The translations under genes and the position numbers were made by a program. Shown piece after piece: positions 55,001 to 64,000 of a DNA stretch of 64,000 nt (its first letter is position 1; each line of letters opens with the position of its first letter). The stretch spans positions 141,375,733 through 141,439,732 of the forward strand of contig CAMZMU010000052.1 in assembly GCA_947311845.1 (NCBI GenBank), read 5' to 3'. The notes below the pieces were generated by a model. The model was not told the origin of the DNA. It ran no database searches and saw only the letters and a list, made by a program, of their open reading frames with translations. The stretch comes from Poa pratensis. Taxonomy: Eukaryota > Streptophyta > Magnoliopsida > Poales > Poaceae.

Positions 55001-55445
55001 TCTATAAAATGAAAACAAAAACCACGGTCCGAAAGTAAAAAGGCTAAAATATTAGGCTTGGCTCATGTAGTTGGCCATAATTAAGAGGAAAAAAAACTAT
55101 ATTGTTGGGCCTGACCCATCTAAATTATCAAACTGGATTGGGCTGATTCTGTTGTATGACCATTTAAATTGGTCACCATTTTTGCCACGTCAGCCACGCC
55201 ACGTCGGATCTGACGTGGACATGCCAGATAGCAGGTGACCAAAACAATTGGTCATAACACTTATGACCCTTTTATTTAGTCATGAACGTCTATGACCATT
55301 GCACCCAAATGGTCACGTACGTTCGTTTGTGACCGCCAGCTTTCGACCAAATGTTTTTGGTCACAAAAAGGTCACAAATGATACTACGTGACCATTCAGT
55401 GACCAATATGGTGAGTCACTAGTGAGCATATTTCTTGTAGTGTAG

Positions 55446-57195
55446 CAAGAGGGAGAAAGTTGACCATCTAAATGCATGCATGAGTGTCCATAGAACTAAC
55501 TAATTCATGTTAAACAAAGTAAAATAACATTCAGCATCAAAACATGAATAAGAGATAGCTCATGATAAAGCATTTGCAAATTATTACTCATTAACAAGCT
55601 CATGAATCATGCAATTATATGTAACTTTAAAAATCAACTCAAACATCCCTTTTCCCAATCTTATAATAGAATCCAACATATTTCAATCCATATTTCCAGA
55701 AACTCTTTCATATATAAATGATAATGTGGTGGTCTCACAAAAACAAAAATCAAAACAAAACAAACAAAAAGATGCTCCAAGTTTATGTGATAAAGTGTTT
55801 CGATCGAAAAACAGAAGTTAGACGTGTGCAAACCGAGAGTGTGTAGGTCCAGTGGGTTGTCTTCACATACTCAAGCTTATGGTCTTCACCATCCTTGGAT
55901 AACTCTTGGTGCATCTCCTCCAATCCCTGTGAAAAAACTTCAAAACACCGTTTCTCCCATTTCTTTTCTGTGGGGTGCATTAGTAGTGATAAACAAATAG
56001 ATTTCTTGCTGCATATAATACTTAAACAAAATATCATATGAATTTCCAGAAAGTATATAATGTTTTATGCCTACTCATAAACCCAATTGAATAAAAAGAT
56101 TCAAGTTAAAAGTTCAAAACATGCATCAAACAAAATGAGACAGAATCTGTCCAGAAAAACAGCAGCAGCAAAACGTATTTTTCTACCCTACCAAACTTTG
56201 TCTAAAAATTCGAAACAATTCATGCATACAGAGGATGAAAAGTTGCAACTACAGTTAAATATGAGCTCATTCGGAGTTACAGAATAAGATTTAAAAATCA
56301 TACCGTGCACAATTCGTGCAGGAATAAAAATCTGCGAACGCTATAAGCAACTTTCTCAAACCAAAATGAGTAAAACTTGGCACTTTATTAAAAATTCCAG
56401 AAACTAAACTAAAAACAAACTCTCTTGCTACAGCAAGAGGACACAAAGAAAATCACATAAAAATAACCGGGTTGCCTCCCGCAAAGCGCTTTCTTTATAG
56501 CCATATAGCTAGTCTTCTTACTTGTTGTTTATTGAAGAACTTTGATGTGCCCCTCTTTTGGGAAGTGTTTCATGCATAATACCAGGATCCCATGGTGCTC
56601 TCAATCCAATGAAAATAATACTCAAGTTGAACCTAGTAGAGAGAGAACAAAACACAAAAGTAATAACAACGAAGTCCAACTTTCTTCTATGCATTGACAT
56701 TTTGTATATGAATGAATCACAATAAATAGAAGTTTCCCAATGCATATTAACAAAAGTTACTTGCAGCCCATTATTATTAGTACCATACAGAGGGTTCTTA
56801 TCACCTCCTTCATAATAGTTGCAAGTAGTAGAAGCAAATTCAACCATATAACCACAAGAATCATTCAACTTAGATAATTTAGGCAAATAAAGAGGATCAT
56901 TAAATTTATTTGGAATTCATTAGCATGCTTCCCTCTTTCAAAATAGTTATTAAGATCAATATCAAGTTTAATATCATGGTTGCAACAAAGATTTGGAACT
57001 AAAGATAATTGCAAACCACATAAGTATTTCTCAACATAAGCAAATTTCTCCTTTATGGTGTTATTAGGAGAATTCAGGAACAAAGTAGGACTCTCATTAG
57101 TAAGAGTATTTTCACAAACAGCAAGTATATCATTTTTATCCTCACATAAAGTAGTAACAAGTTCTAAACATGGAGGATCAAGCAAAATAGGATCA
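55446..57195 (-). other. Internal part of gypsy B without clear ORF
   Basis: AT-rich. Short - strand frames at 56518-56886 and 56865-57185 probably continue the decayed ORF that starts at 57881, but no domain was recognised. Confidence 0.45.
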
Positions 57196-57881
57196 TCATC
57201 TAAGACTATTATATAGCATGTCTAAACCATACTCCTCATCATTTTTAAAATTATTATCAATAATGTTCTCATTAGGCATAGGTTGATAGTCCTCCTCATC
57301 ATCAGAATCATAAAAGCAAAGTTTATCATCAACAAAATCTTGAGTGTTACTCATTAGGTGGTGAAGGTGGAAGTTTCCCTCTTCATTCTCTAGTTGTTCA
57401 TCATTTTCATCATCTTCTTGGGGTTGCACGGGCATCCCCAAGCTTAAGCTTTTGTCATCTTCTTCCTGCAAAATATTAGAGCTTTCTTGGGCAGCTCTCT
57501 TCCTTGTGTCAACAACATAGATATTTTCATTAAATTCAAGTATGCAGAGATCAAGGATATTGGCAATAAAAACTTTAAATTGAGAAGCTATAGGGCAGGT
57601 TTCATGTTCATCAATGAAGGTGTATAATTCATAGGCTGCCATAAAAATAACAAATTGCTCTACTTCTTCCATCCCTAAGTGAGCATAATTCCATGTATGA
57701 TAAGTTGCAATAACATGTTCTCTATTGGAAGGGCATTGGAATTCAAAGTGTCTAAAGTATTAGAGCAACAAGTTTCTTCCTTATGATAATTAAGCAGCAC
57801 ATTAGCAATTTTATTTAGAAGCTCTATGTATTCTCCTAATCTTTTCCCTTCATTTGATTTTCTAAATTCAGCAGCCATCAT
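57196..57881 (-). pseudogene. ORF of non-autonomous gypsy family (copy in element B)
   Basis: The - strand frame from 57881 (MMAAEFRKSNEGKRLGEYIEL) runs to 57675 and, after one frameshift, continues from about 57672 (EEVEQFVIFMAAYELYTFID, ANILDLCILEFNENIYVVD) into an acidic stretch (QEDDENDEQLENEEGN, DSDDEEDYQP) to 57196. It is clearly homologous to the ORF of gypsy A at 24253-24928. There are no retroviral-type domains. The function is unknown. Confidence 0.65.
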
Positions 57882-58079
57882 GCGTTTTCATAACAGTTTT
57901 CCATTTTCTAATTTTTTTTGGGTTTTTGATATATAAACTGAAAATAAAACTAATGAGAAACTCACAACCAAACAAGTTTAAAGGAACCTCCCCAAGCTTA
58001 GATGATTGCAAGATATAAAACAAGATAAAATAAATCTAAAGTCTAGTGCACACAAGAATAGAAACTTAAGCGCTACGCT

Positions 58080-58096
58080 CCCCGGCAACGGCGCCA
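58080..58096 (-). other. Primer binding site (tRNA-Asp) of gypsy B
   Basis: CCCCGGCAACGGCGCCA on the + strand, so TGGCGCCGTTGCCGGGG on -, 10 bases after the LTR end. Identical to the site of gypsy A. Confidence 0.9.
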
Positions 58097-58106
58097 GAAA
58101 AGTACT

Positions 58107-59621
58107 TGATAACCCCCAAGAGCAGGGGATCACTGTAGCACCTCTCAATGTGGAAGTAAGGTATCGATCCGCAGGAGCAAGAAGGAAAAGTTATCTATTC
58201 CCTACAACTAAAGTGTCACAAGTTTTAGTTGATTATGCACTAAACAAGTTTAAAAACAAGGTGGTTGATTTAATGGATGGAAGTTTAATGTAACAAAACA
58301 AGAATGTAAAAGTGTCCCAATCCTCTTCAATGCAAGAGGACAAGACAAAGGTTTTCTCTTATAGGAACAATGGACATGGGTTCATGGGTTCACTTAATCC
58401 TCTCTCTCTCTCATCTACGGTGATTATCATGTTATAGATAAAGTACACACAATTGTCATGTTTTAATGGTAGCTTTTATGACGGCTATATGTCCTAAAAC
58501 ACATAGTTGAAAGAAGTACTCATTTGTGTTGCTAGGTCACCCTCGTAAGGCTAGCGTGGTTGCTGTCACTCCCACATCATACTCTTCCTTTTTACCCCCA
58601 GATAAAGGATGTTGGGCTGTATTTCACATGTCACTCAATACATATGCCGTGTCACATCGGCCATCCTATACCACATACATCATACTTCTTAATGGACAAT
58701 ATTCTAAACACTAGTGCAATGATTTATATTTCGTGTGTGTGACCGCATCTCTCTTATCTACACTTGGTGGTGTCAATCACCTCATGACAAGGATAAATAA
58801 GGCATTATGCATAAATCAAACCATCACATGCATCATAGAATATCTCCAAAGTATGACAAATCATAAAAGTTCCAACACAACGGTAAATGCAAAACAAATC
58901 ATCTCATACCACAATATCCACCATAGGAATTACATAGATGACCATAATCATGTTCAGCAGCTCATACGGTACTAATTAGTGAAGCTCAAAGAGAGGAGAG
59001 ATACATAAGTTACCACCACAAACCCAAGTCCAGGGGGTGGACTACTCCCCCTTCATCATGGAGACGGTGGAGAAGTCATTGGAGAAGATGGAGACCACCC
59101 CGGCAGCGCCCCGCTGGAGTTTTCCCCCTCCAATCTGCAGCTCCAGGTCTCTGTTTCGGTGTTTCTGTGTTTCGGCGGCGCTCCTTCCAGAGAACGTCGG
59201 GGGTTATTTTTATAGGCGTTTTTAGGTCAAAACCTAGGCGGTGGAGAAAAGATCGACGACAGCGGAGCGTCGAGGCCCCAGATGGGGGGTCCCACGCGGC
59301 CAGGTACAGAGGCCACGTGGGCCCACCTCTTTTGGGCCTCGGGGCTCCGTTTGTTCACTTCCTTCGCCCCCAAGTCTTGTTCCTTCCAAATATTGACGCT
59401 CGTAAATTTGCAGGTGATTTGGACGACGTTTGTGTCCCTGAAACATAAAAGGAAAAAATTGGGTTTTCTGCCTGCACAGGGTTAATTCCATAAAAATAGG
59501 AAATAAATATAATAATCCTAAAAATCATTATATAATAGTGATATAACCATTATATGATGCAAATATGATTGGAATATAAGTAATATAGTGCAAAGTTCAT
59601 GTATGCATTTTACATGCATCA
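58107..59621 (-). repeat. 5' LTR of gypsy B
   Basis: The 1515-bp LTR runs TGATGCATGTAAAATGC to GGGGGTTATCA on the - strand, adjacent to the primer binding site. Confidence 0.88.
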
Positions 59622-59755
59622 AGTAGCGACCAATACATAGTTATCAAACACCAAATTAATTAATACAAGTTCAAGTTCATCAAGCAAAGTAGAGTAGCGA
59701 CCAAATGTAATACATAGTTATCATAAAACATACATCAATTGAAACTAACATATAA

Positions 59756-60690
59756 CTATCTAAAGAATTTAAATCCAACAACAAATGCGATCAGAATCGC
59801 AACTAAGGTAACTATTGAACCAACAGCATAATGATACCAAGCCTCTTGACTAATGACATATTTTCTAATCTTTTTAAGATTCAAGCGCATTGCATCCATC
59901 TTCATCTCGTGAGCAGCGACGACGTCGGCAAGCTTGACCTCGTGAGCATCAACGATGTTGGCAATCTTGAAGTCCAATACCATCTTCTCTTCTAGGCATT
60001 GGAGACGAAGATCTTCACTTATCTTCAATTTTGCTTTCAAATCGTTGTTTTCTTTTTTTAAAAACTCGACAATAGGGTCGGCTGGAATTTCCGGTTCAAC
60101 TACCTCCTAAATAAAAATATATCTATGTCAAGTTGGTCGGCATGATTGTTATAAACACGAAACGAAATAAATAGTTATAAAAATATACCACATCCGAATC
60201 ATAGACCAGACGAGGGCCGACGGGGACGGATATCAAAACCATGACACTATACACATAAAAAATATAAGAAAATTATACAAGAAATGACTATGCATTTAAA
60301 TCATACAAGTAATTTAATTTAAAATAAAAGATTAAAAAAGAGACTCACCGAGATGACGGGACGGTGCGGGCTATCGACGGCGGTGAGGACGGGGACGGGC
60401 CGACACTAAAACCCACAAATCATAATTTAGTTTGAGCTCAAATTGCATATAAAACAAATTAAATCTCTAACTTAGACATTTCACCAAACACCTAACTAGC
60501 ACTAGAAATATTCAATAAGCTAAATGAGCTAAACAATCAACGAAACGAGCGCCGAAAGAAATAGTTTGCAGTGCTCACCCTTGGATAGATGCAGCGCCGT
60601 CAATCTTAGCAAATGGTGGAAACAAATGGGCAAGAAATCGAGCTCGGGTGAAGGAAAAATTGAGATGAAACTCGAGCTTAAAGTGGCCAT
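59756..60690 (-). CDS. CACTA-1 coiled-coil, membrane-anchored protein (4 exons)
   Basis: No function is known to me; I recall similar proteins near many Triticeae CACTA elements. Exons on -: 60690-60579 (left-hand limit uncertain), 60405-60349, 60246-60189 and 60106-59756. All three introns are GT-AG and keep phase: ...FAKIDGAASIQG / VGPSPSSPPSIARTVPSSR / VMVLISVPVGPRLVYDSDV / EVVEPEIPADPIVEFLKKEN. The last exon has a Glu/Lys-rich coiled coil and one C-terminal transmembrane helix (YAVGSIVTLVAILIAFVVGF) ending KFFR, as in tail-anchored proteins. The start codon is unclear: the frame is open far upstream into subterminal repeat, and the ATG at 60688-60690 is in a different frame. The spliced frame itself has no lesion. 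Confidence 0.65.
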
Positions 60691-60727
60691 GGCCGGCTCG
60701 GGGTGGAAGATGATATAGGGGAAGCTT

Positions 60728-60763
60728 TAGTCCCGGTTCGTGGCACGAACCGGGACTAAAGGT
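60728..60763. repeat. Internal AGTCCCGGTTCGTG palindrome of CACTA-1
   Basis: CTTTAGTCCCGGTTCGTGGC and its inverse partner form a palindrome just upstream of the coiled-coil/membrane gene. The same unit recurs in the right subterminal region. Confidence 0.8.
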
Positions 60764-61061
60764 CCATCCGAGGCGGGCCAGCGCCTCAGGATGACTACTG
60801 TTTGAATTCGTATCTTTAAAACCGTAAATCGTAATTCGACAAATAATATGTATAAATGGATCAGAAAAATGATAAGAATCTAAATATTGTGTCTGTATCA
60901 TCTTTTGCATAAATATTAAATGATTATGTTATAATATTTATTAATTCATTTTTTGTTATTCGTAGATAATCATATTATTTTTTTGAAGTCCAAACCTATT
61001 TATGTAAATATTATTGATTAAGTACTAATAGAAAGTAATAACAATTGCGCTAACACTAACA

Positions 61062-61320
61062 ATGGTTTCCCGGCTTCCCGGTTTCCCGGCTTCACGTTTT
61101 CCCAGTTTCCCGGTTTCACGTTTTTACGTTTTCCCGGCTTCACGTTTTCCCGTTTTCCCGGCTTCACGTTTTCACGTCTTCCCGGCTTCCCGGCTTCCCG
61201 GTTTCACATTTTCCCGGTTTCCCGATTTCACGTCTTCACGTTTTCCTGGCTTCCCGGTTTCACGTTTTCCCGGTTTTCCGGTTTCACGTTTTCACGTTTT
61301 CCTGGCTTCCCGGTATCCAT
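61062..61320 (+). repeat. TTCCCGGTTTCACG minisatellite, right copy
   Basis: An irregular tandem array of TTCCCGGYTTC and TTCACGTTTTCCCGG words, matching the left array (36482-36655). Confidence 0.8.
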
Positions 61321-61471
61321 ATCCTTATACCGGTAAATCGAAATTCGAAAAGTAATATTTATGAATCGAACAGAAAAATGATATGAATCCAAATATTTTG
61401 ATCATTAATTTTTAGGTAACCGGATACATGAGAGAAGACACAATGGCACACACACATCTCGCTATATAGAT

Positions 61472-62184
61472 CTACTCATCAATGACATTAAGACGATCGC
61501 CATTGGTATTATAGACACGTAGACTATCCCTCTTCCGCGCAATCTCGAAGCCGAGTCGAGCGTCAAGAGCGCATACTCGACTTGCTCGTAGCTCAATGGC
61601 ACGTTGCCCCATCCGCGAATCTGGAGGTCTTCTTCTTCTTTGTCGTCGTTGTCCTTGCCCTTCTTCTTCTTGTTCTTCTTCTCTAGTTTTGTCCCAATGA
61701 TAGCATTGGAGAGAGCAACGAGACTCGGAGTAGTATTGTCGGTTGGATTCCGCCTATCCCTCTGGAGGTCGACCGCGGACGGAATTTTAATTCCGTAGCA
61801 GCGCAGCATCCGCAAGTCATTGTGGATAGCCACGCCGTAGAACTTGATGGTCTTGTCACCTAAGAAATCCATCAGGACCTGTGGCACCCGATCAGCCCTG
61901 CAGATCTGGAAGACAAGAGTCTCAGTCGCCACCGAGAGTTGAAGGACGGCGGCGCGCTGCTGTTTTTCGAGTGACAGATCGCTCTGCCGACCCAGGAGAG
62001 CGTCGGTGAACTCACAGTCGAGTCCAACGCACTTGATCGGTGTGGCGTCGAGAAAGAACTTCTTCACATCGCGGATCCACCTCTCCACGCGTGATGCACG
62101 GAGGGTGACCCATACCTTGAAGCGCATACCCTCCCTGACGAAGTAGTACAACCGAGACCGAGGAACGCGCGCGAGTCGCTCCAT
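61472..62184 (-). pseudogene. 3'-5' exonuclease-like (DnaQ/WRN type) gene in CACTA-1
   Basis: The fold is that of 3'-5' exonucleases related to RNase D and the WRN exonuclease. The start is the ATG at 62182-62184 (MERLARVPRSRLYYFV). Motif I is GLDCEFT (Asp and Glu at about residues 56 and 58), motif II lies in GVAIHNDLRML, and motif III in YEQVEYALLTLD. A Lys-rich insert (KLEKKNKKKKGKDND) lies between motifs II and III. At about 61558 a deletion of about 7 bases (one unit of a CTCGACG-like repeat) shifts the frame. The current frame ends at 61462, whereas the other frame reads LGFEIARKRD on to TAG at 61472-61474, the likely native end. All catalytic-type motifs precede the shift, so activity cannot be excluded. 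Probably captured from a host gene and amplified with the transposon. Confidence 0.78.
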
Positions 62185-62252
62185 TGGAATAGAAGAGAGG
62201 ACTCGAGAGAGAGAGAGTGTTTTGCGAGGATTAGAGAGAGAGATTGCGTGCT

Positions 62253-62760
62253 TAGGCCATGGACTAAAGGTTCTCACGCGGGCCCCTGCCGCTTCGGCTG
62301 CATGTGGCGGACCTTTAGTCCCGGTTCGTAGCACGAACCGGGACTAGGTTTCAAACCTTTTGTCTCCCGCGCACACTACGCTTTGGAAGTTGATCAAGCA
62401 GCCACCATTTTAATTTTGCTTTGGAAGATGATCAGCCTGCCATTTATTTGTGCATTGGAAGATGATCAGTCCGCCGCCGATTTTATTGCTGCCCGGCCGC
62501 CGGCCTCCCTCTCTGCCCGCCGGCGTCCCTCTCCGCCCTATATAAAGATGCCACTAAAGATTTGTGCCATGGACTAAAGGTTCTCGCGCGGGCCCCTGCC
62601 GCTTCGGCTGCATGTGGCGGACCTTTAGTCCCGGTTCGTGGCTGGAACCGGGACTAAAGGTCACTCACCAACCAGGACGGGGCTGGGGGCGTGGCGCGGC
62701 ACTGAAACTGGGCGTGGCGCGGACCTTTAGTCCCGGTTCGTAATAAATTGGAGACTAAAG
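62253..62760. repeat. Right subterminal repeats of CACTA-1
   Basis: Palindromes GGACCTTTAGTCCCGGTTCG...GGGACTA lie at about 62310-62348, 62616-62663 and 62720-62763. A direct repeat of about 78 bp, GCCATGGACTAAAGGTTCTC...GTCCCGGTTCGT, occurs near 62254 and 62566. Confidence 0.8.
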
Positions 62761-62791
62761 GTCCGAACCTATTGCCCTTTTTCCACTAGTG

Positions 62792-62930
62792 CAAGCTCAT
62801 GCTGAGGATGTTTCAGACAGAGGGCGAGGCAGATGCACGCCGTCTTGGCAGCCAGCTTCGGCGAGATGGCGTGCATTGATACCCACTAGTTTCTTGACAT
62901 CAAGTTCGTTCGTGCGGACTACTCGTCGTG
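62792..62930 (+). pseudogene. MATH-BTB copy 4, continuation after CACTA-1
   Basis: After the TSD the sequence AAGCTCATGCTGAGGATG...CAGACAGAGG continues the MATH domain of copy 4 (KLMLRMFQTEG aligns with the paralogs' LSMLETKTQTEV). GCCAGCTTCGGCG and a KFVR-coding piece (about 62905) also match paralogs. Extra bases between them, and a TGA at about 62878, show further decay. The gene is lost beyond about 62935. Confidence 0.65.
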
Positions 62931-64000
62931 GAATTTGGTCGCTTCCCCCTTCCCCTCCCGTGGTCGGTCCCGCGAGCGACGGCGGGAGGAAACCCTAGCC
63001 ACCGCCCCAGGTCCCTTCCCTACTTCCTCCCTTCCTCCTCGCCGCCGCCGGAGGGCGTCGCCGGGAAAATCCCGGGCGGCGCTGGCGGCGGCGGGGACTC
63101 CTCTCCCCTCGCGTGGTAGGGGCAGCGCGGGCCGTTTCGATCGGCGGGGCGTCGCGCTGGTGCGGGGCGCGACGGCGCGGTCGCCTGGCGACGGCGTGGT
63201 GGCTGCGTGGCCATCCGCGAGCTCGTGGCGGCGGCGGCGTCCCCGGGCGCGGCTGCAGCGGCGGGTGGGCGAGCTCGGCCCATCGGGGCTGGGAGAAGAA
63301 GCCCACGGCTCCCACGAGGTCGGCGGCTGTGGTGGCTGGGGGCAGAGCCACTGCCCGAGCTGACGTTGTGGTGGCGCGTGCTTGACCGCGCGAGCCAGAT
63401 CTGGGCCTGCAAGGGCCCGATCTGGGCCTGGGGGGCCCGAGGCTCCGTCGATCTGGCATGGTTGTGGCTCGATGAGGAGCGTTGACTGCCCTGGCGGCGG
63501 CGTCTCTGTGGGTAGGCCGCGTATTTCTCGCTACGGCGGAGGCAGCCCAGGACGGCGTCCTGCGGCGTGCTGCCGGCGACCGGCGGTGGGCCTATGGGCG
63601 TTGATCCGCTCCGAGCCCCTCCTCCCGCTCCCCCCGCCGTCACCTATGGACGCCGCCGATGCTGCGGCTGACGGTGGCTGCAGGGAGCTCCCCCGCGTGC
63701 GTACGTGGGGTGTCCCTCCTACCTCCCCTCGAAGGAGCATGGAGGCGAGCTCCGGCGTTGCCCCTGCTCTCCGTCTTTCCCGACTTGTGTCTGACATGTT
63801 TTGCCGGTGCGCTGATCTTGCGCACCGAGGTTCCCGAGGTTCGGAGGTCGGTGGCGTCGTCCCTTGGTGTCTTCTTCGCGTCCTCGTGAGGGTGGCCGAC
63901 GTCTGGTGTTGGACGGGTCTCGGTGAAAACCGTGCACTGGTATGCCCAGTGATGGCGATGACAACACCTTCGGGTGTCGTTCCCCCTGTTGAAGGCATCG
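62931..64000. other. GC-rich repeat-like sequence at window end
   Basis: It is very GC-rich, with overlapping open frames on both strands and no recognised domain. The final 100 bases (GGTCTCGGTGAAAACCGTGC...) resemble the leader of grass non-LTR elements as I remember them, but the window ends before any diagnostic ORF. Confidence 0.3.

Larger units (their letters stand above)
47272..55442. mobile_element. CACTA-2, 8.2 kb, TSD TAG
   Basis: The ends are CACTACAAGAAATGTGTCAA and the inverse CACTACAAGAAATATGCTCA, flanked by TAG (47269-47271 and 55443-55445). Subterminal regions carry repeated TTGGTCA/TGACCAA words, probably transposase-binding sites. No tnp2 coding was found, so it is non-autonomous. 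It holds a Mutator-like element with an ARM-repeat gene, a 663-bp tandem repeat, a possible spliced transcription unit and a 28-bp minisatellite. Confidence 0.9.
44031..59621 (-). mobile_element. Gypsy-type LTR retrotransposon B with nested CACTA-2, no TSD
   Basis: On the - strand the 5' LTR is 58107-59621 (TGATGCATG...TTATCA), followed by a tRNA-Asp primer site, an internal region, the polypurine AAGCTTGGGGATGT and the 3' LTR (44031-45975). Flanks are GCGGG and AGTAG, so no TSD. The LTRs agree over the U3-like part (45270-45975 against 58917-59621) but not over the rest. Excluding CACTA-2 the internal region is about 4 kb and lacks gag-pol, like element A. Host CACTA sequence is also missing at the left boundary (tnp2 N-terminus). 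Recombination between elements after insertion is the simplest explanation. Confidence 0.82.
36144..62791 (-). mobile_element. CACTA-1, 26.6-kb transposon (including nested elements), TSD CAA
   Basis: The left end is CACTAGTGGAAAACCGGG and the right end is the inverse of CACTAGTGGAAAAAGGG. The 3-bp TSD CAA is at 36141-36143 and 62792-62794, and the MATH-BTB sequence resumes on the far side. Subterminal regions contain palindromic AGTCCCGGTTCGTG...CACGAACCGGGACT repeats. Genes read on the - strand: exonuclease-like, coiled-coil/membrane protein, tnp2, ORF1 with C48-like domain. A gypsy element (44031-59621) is nested inside. Without it the CACTA is about 11 kb, a usual size. The transposase is broken, so movement now would need help from another copy. 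Confidence 0.92.

Noticed and set aside
62935..63998. Several long open frames on both strands as genes
   Set aside because: High GC content removes stop codons by chance; no domain, start context or paralog supports any of them.

Overview
This is nuclear DNA from a grass, almost certainly a Triticeae species (wheat, Aegilops or barley group). The main evidence is a local cluster of intronless MATH-BTB genes buried in nested transposons, CACTA elements with CACTAGTGGAAAA and CACTACAAGAAAT termini, gypsy elements with long TGAT...ATCA or TGAT...ATCA-type LTRs and a tRNA-Asp primer site, and tRNA-derived SINEs. No bacterial, phage or CRISPR features are present.

The host genes are four MATH-BTB paralogs, all on the + strand, starting at 4728, 15270, 18659 and 35881. 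Proteins of this type are substrate adaptors of cullin-3 ubiquitin ligases. All four share a short upstream block (C-T-R-AAATAAGAC, 67 to 84 bp before the ATG). Each is damaged towards the 3' end in a different way. Copy 1 is cut by a LINE near its stop codon, copies 2 and 3 have late frameshifts, and copy 4 is split inside its MATH domain by a 26.6-kb CACTA element.

Left part (1-14112): a Mutator-type MITE, two poly(A) retroposons with clear target-site duplications (TSDs), MATH-BTB copy 1, and an 8.3-kb decayed LINE (5753-14015) inside its last codons. The 5' end of the insertion is a complete tRNA-Trp(CCA) sequence in antisense. The displaced end of copy 1 can be recognised after the LINE.

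Middle part (14113-35880): MATH-BTB copies 2 and 3, a plastid-derived trnV-GAC fragment, a SINE, a complete gypsy element (21371-29923, TSD TCGCT) whose 5' LTR holds a 1.1-kb Mutator-like insertion, a Harbinger-like element with one ORF, a second SINE, and gene-poor DNA.

Right part (35881-62794) is a five-layer nest. Copy 4 contains CACTA-1 (36144-62791, TSD CAA). CACTA-1 contains a gypsy element (44031-59621), which contains CACTA-2 (47272-55442, TSD TAG), which contains a Mutator-like element (47471-48771, TSD GACATATTG) carrying an ARM-repeat gene copy. CACTA-1 itself, read on the - strand, has an exonuclease-like gene, a spliced coiled-coil/membrane gene, a tnp2 transposase with stop codons, and an ORF1 ending in an Ulp1/C48-protease-like domain. 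An F-box gene fragment lies in an ORF1 intron. The last kilobase (about 62940-64000) is GC-rich repeat-like DNA that I could not identify.

All boundaries, TSDs and splice junctions were read by eye. Family names of transposons are tentative.
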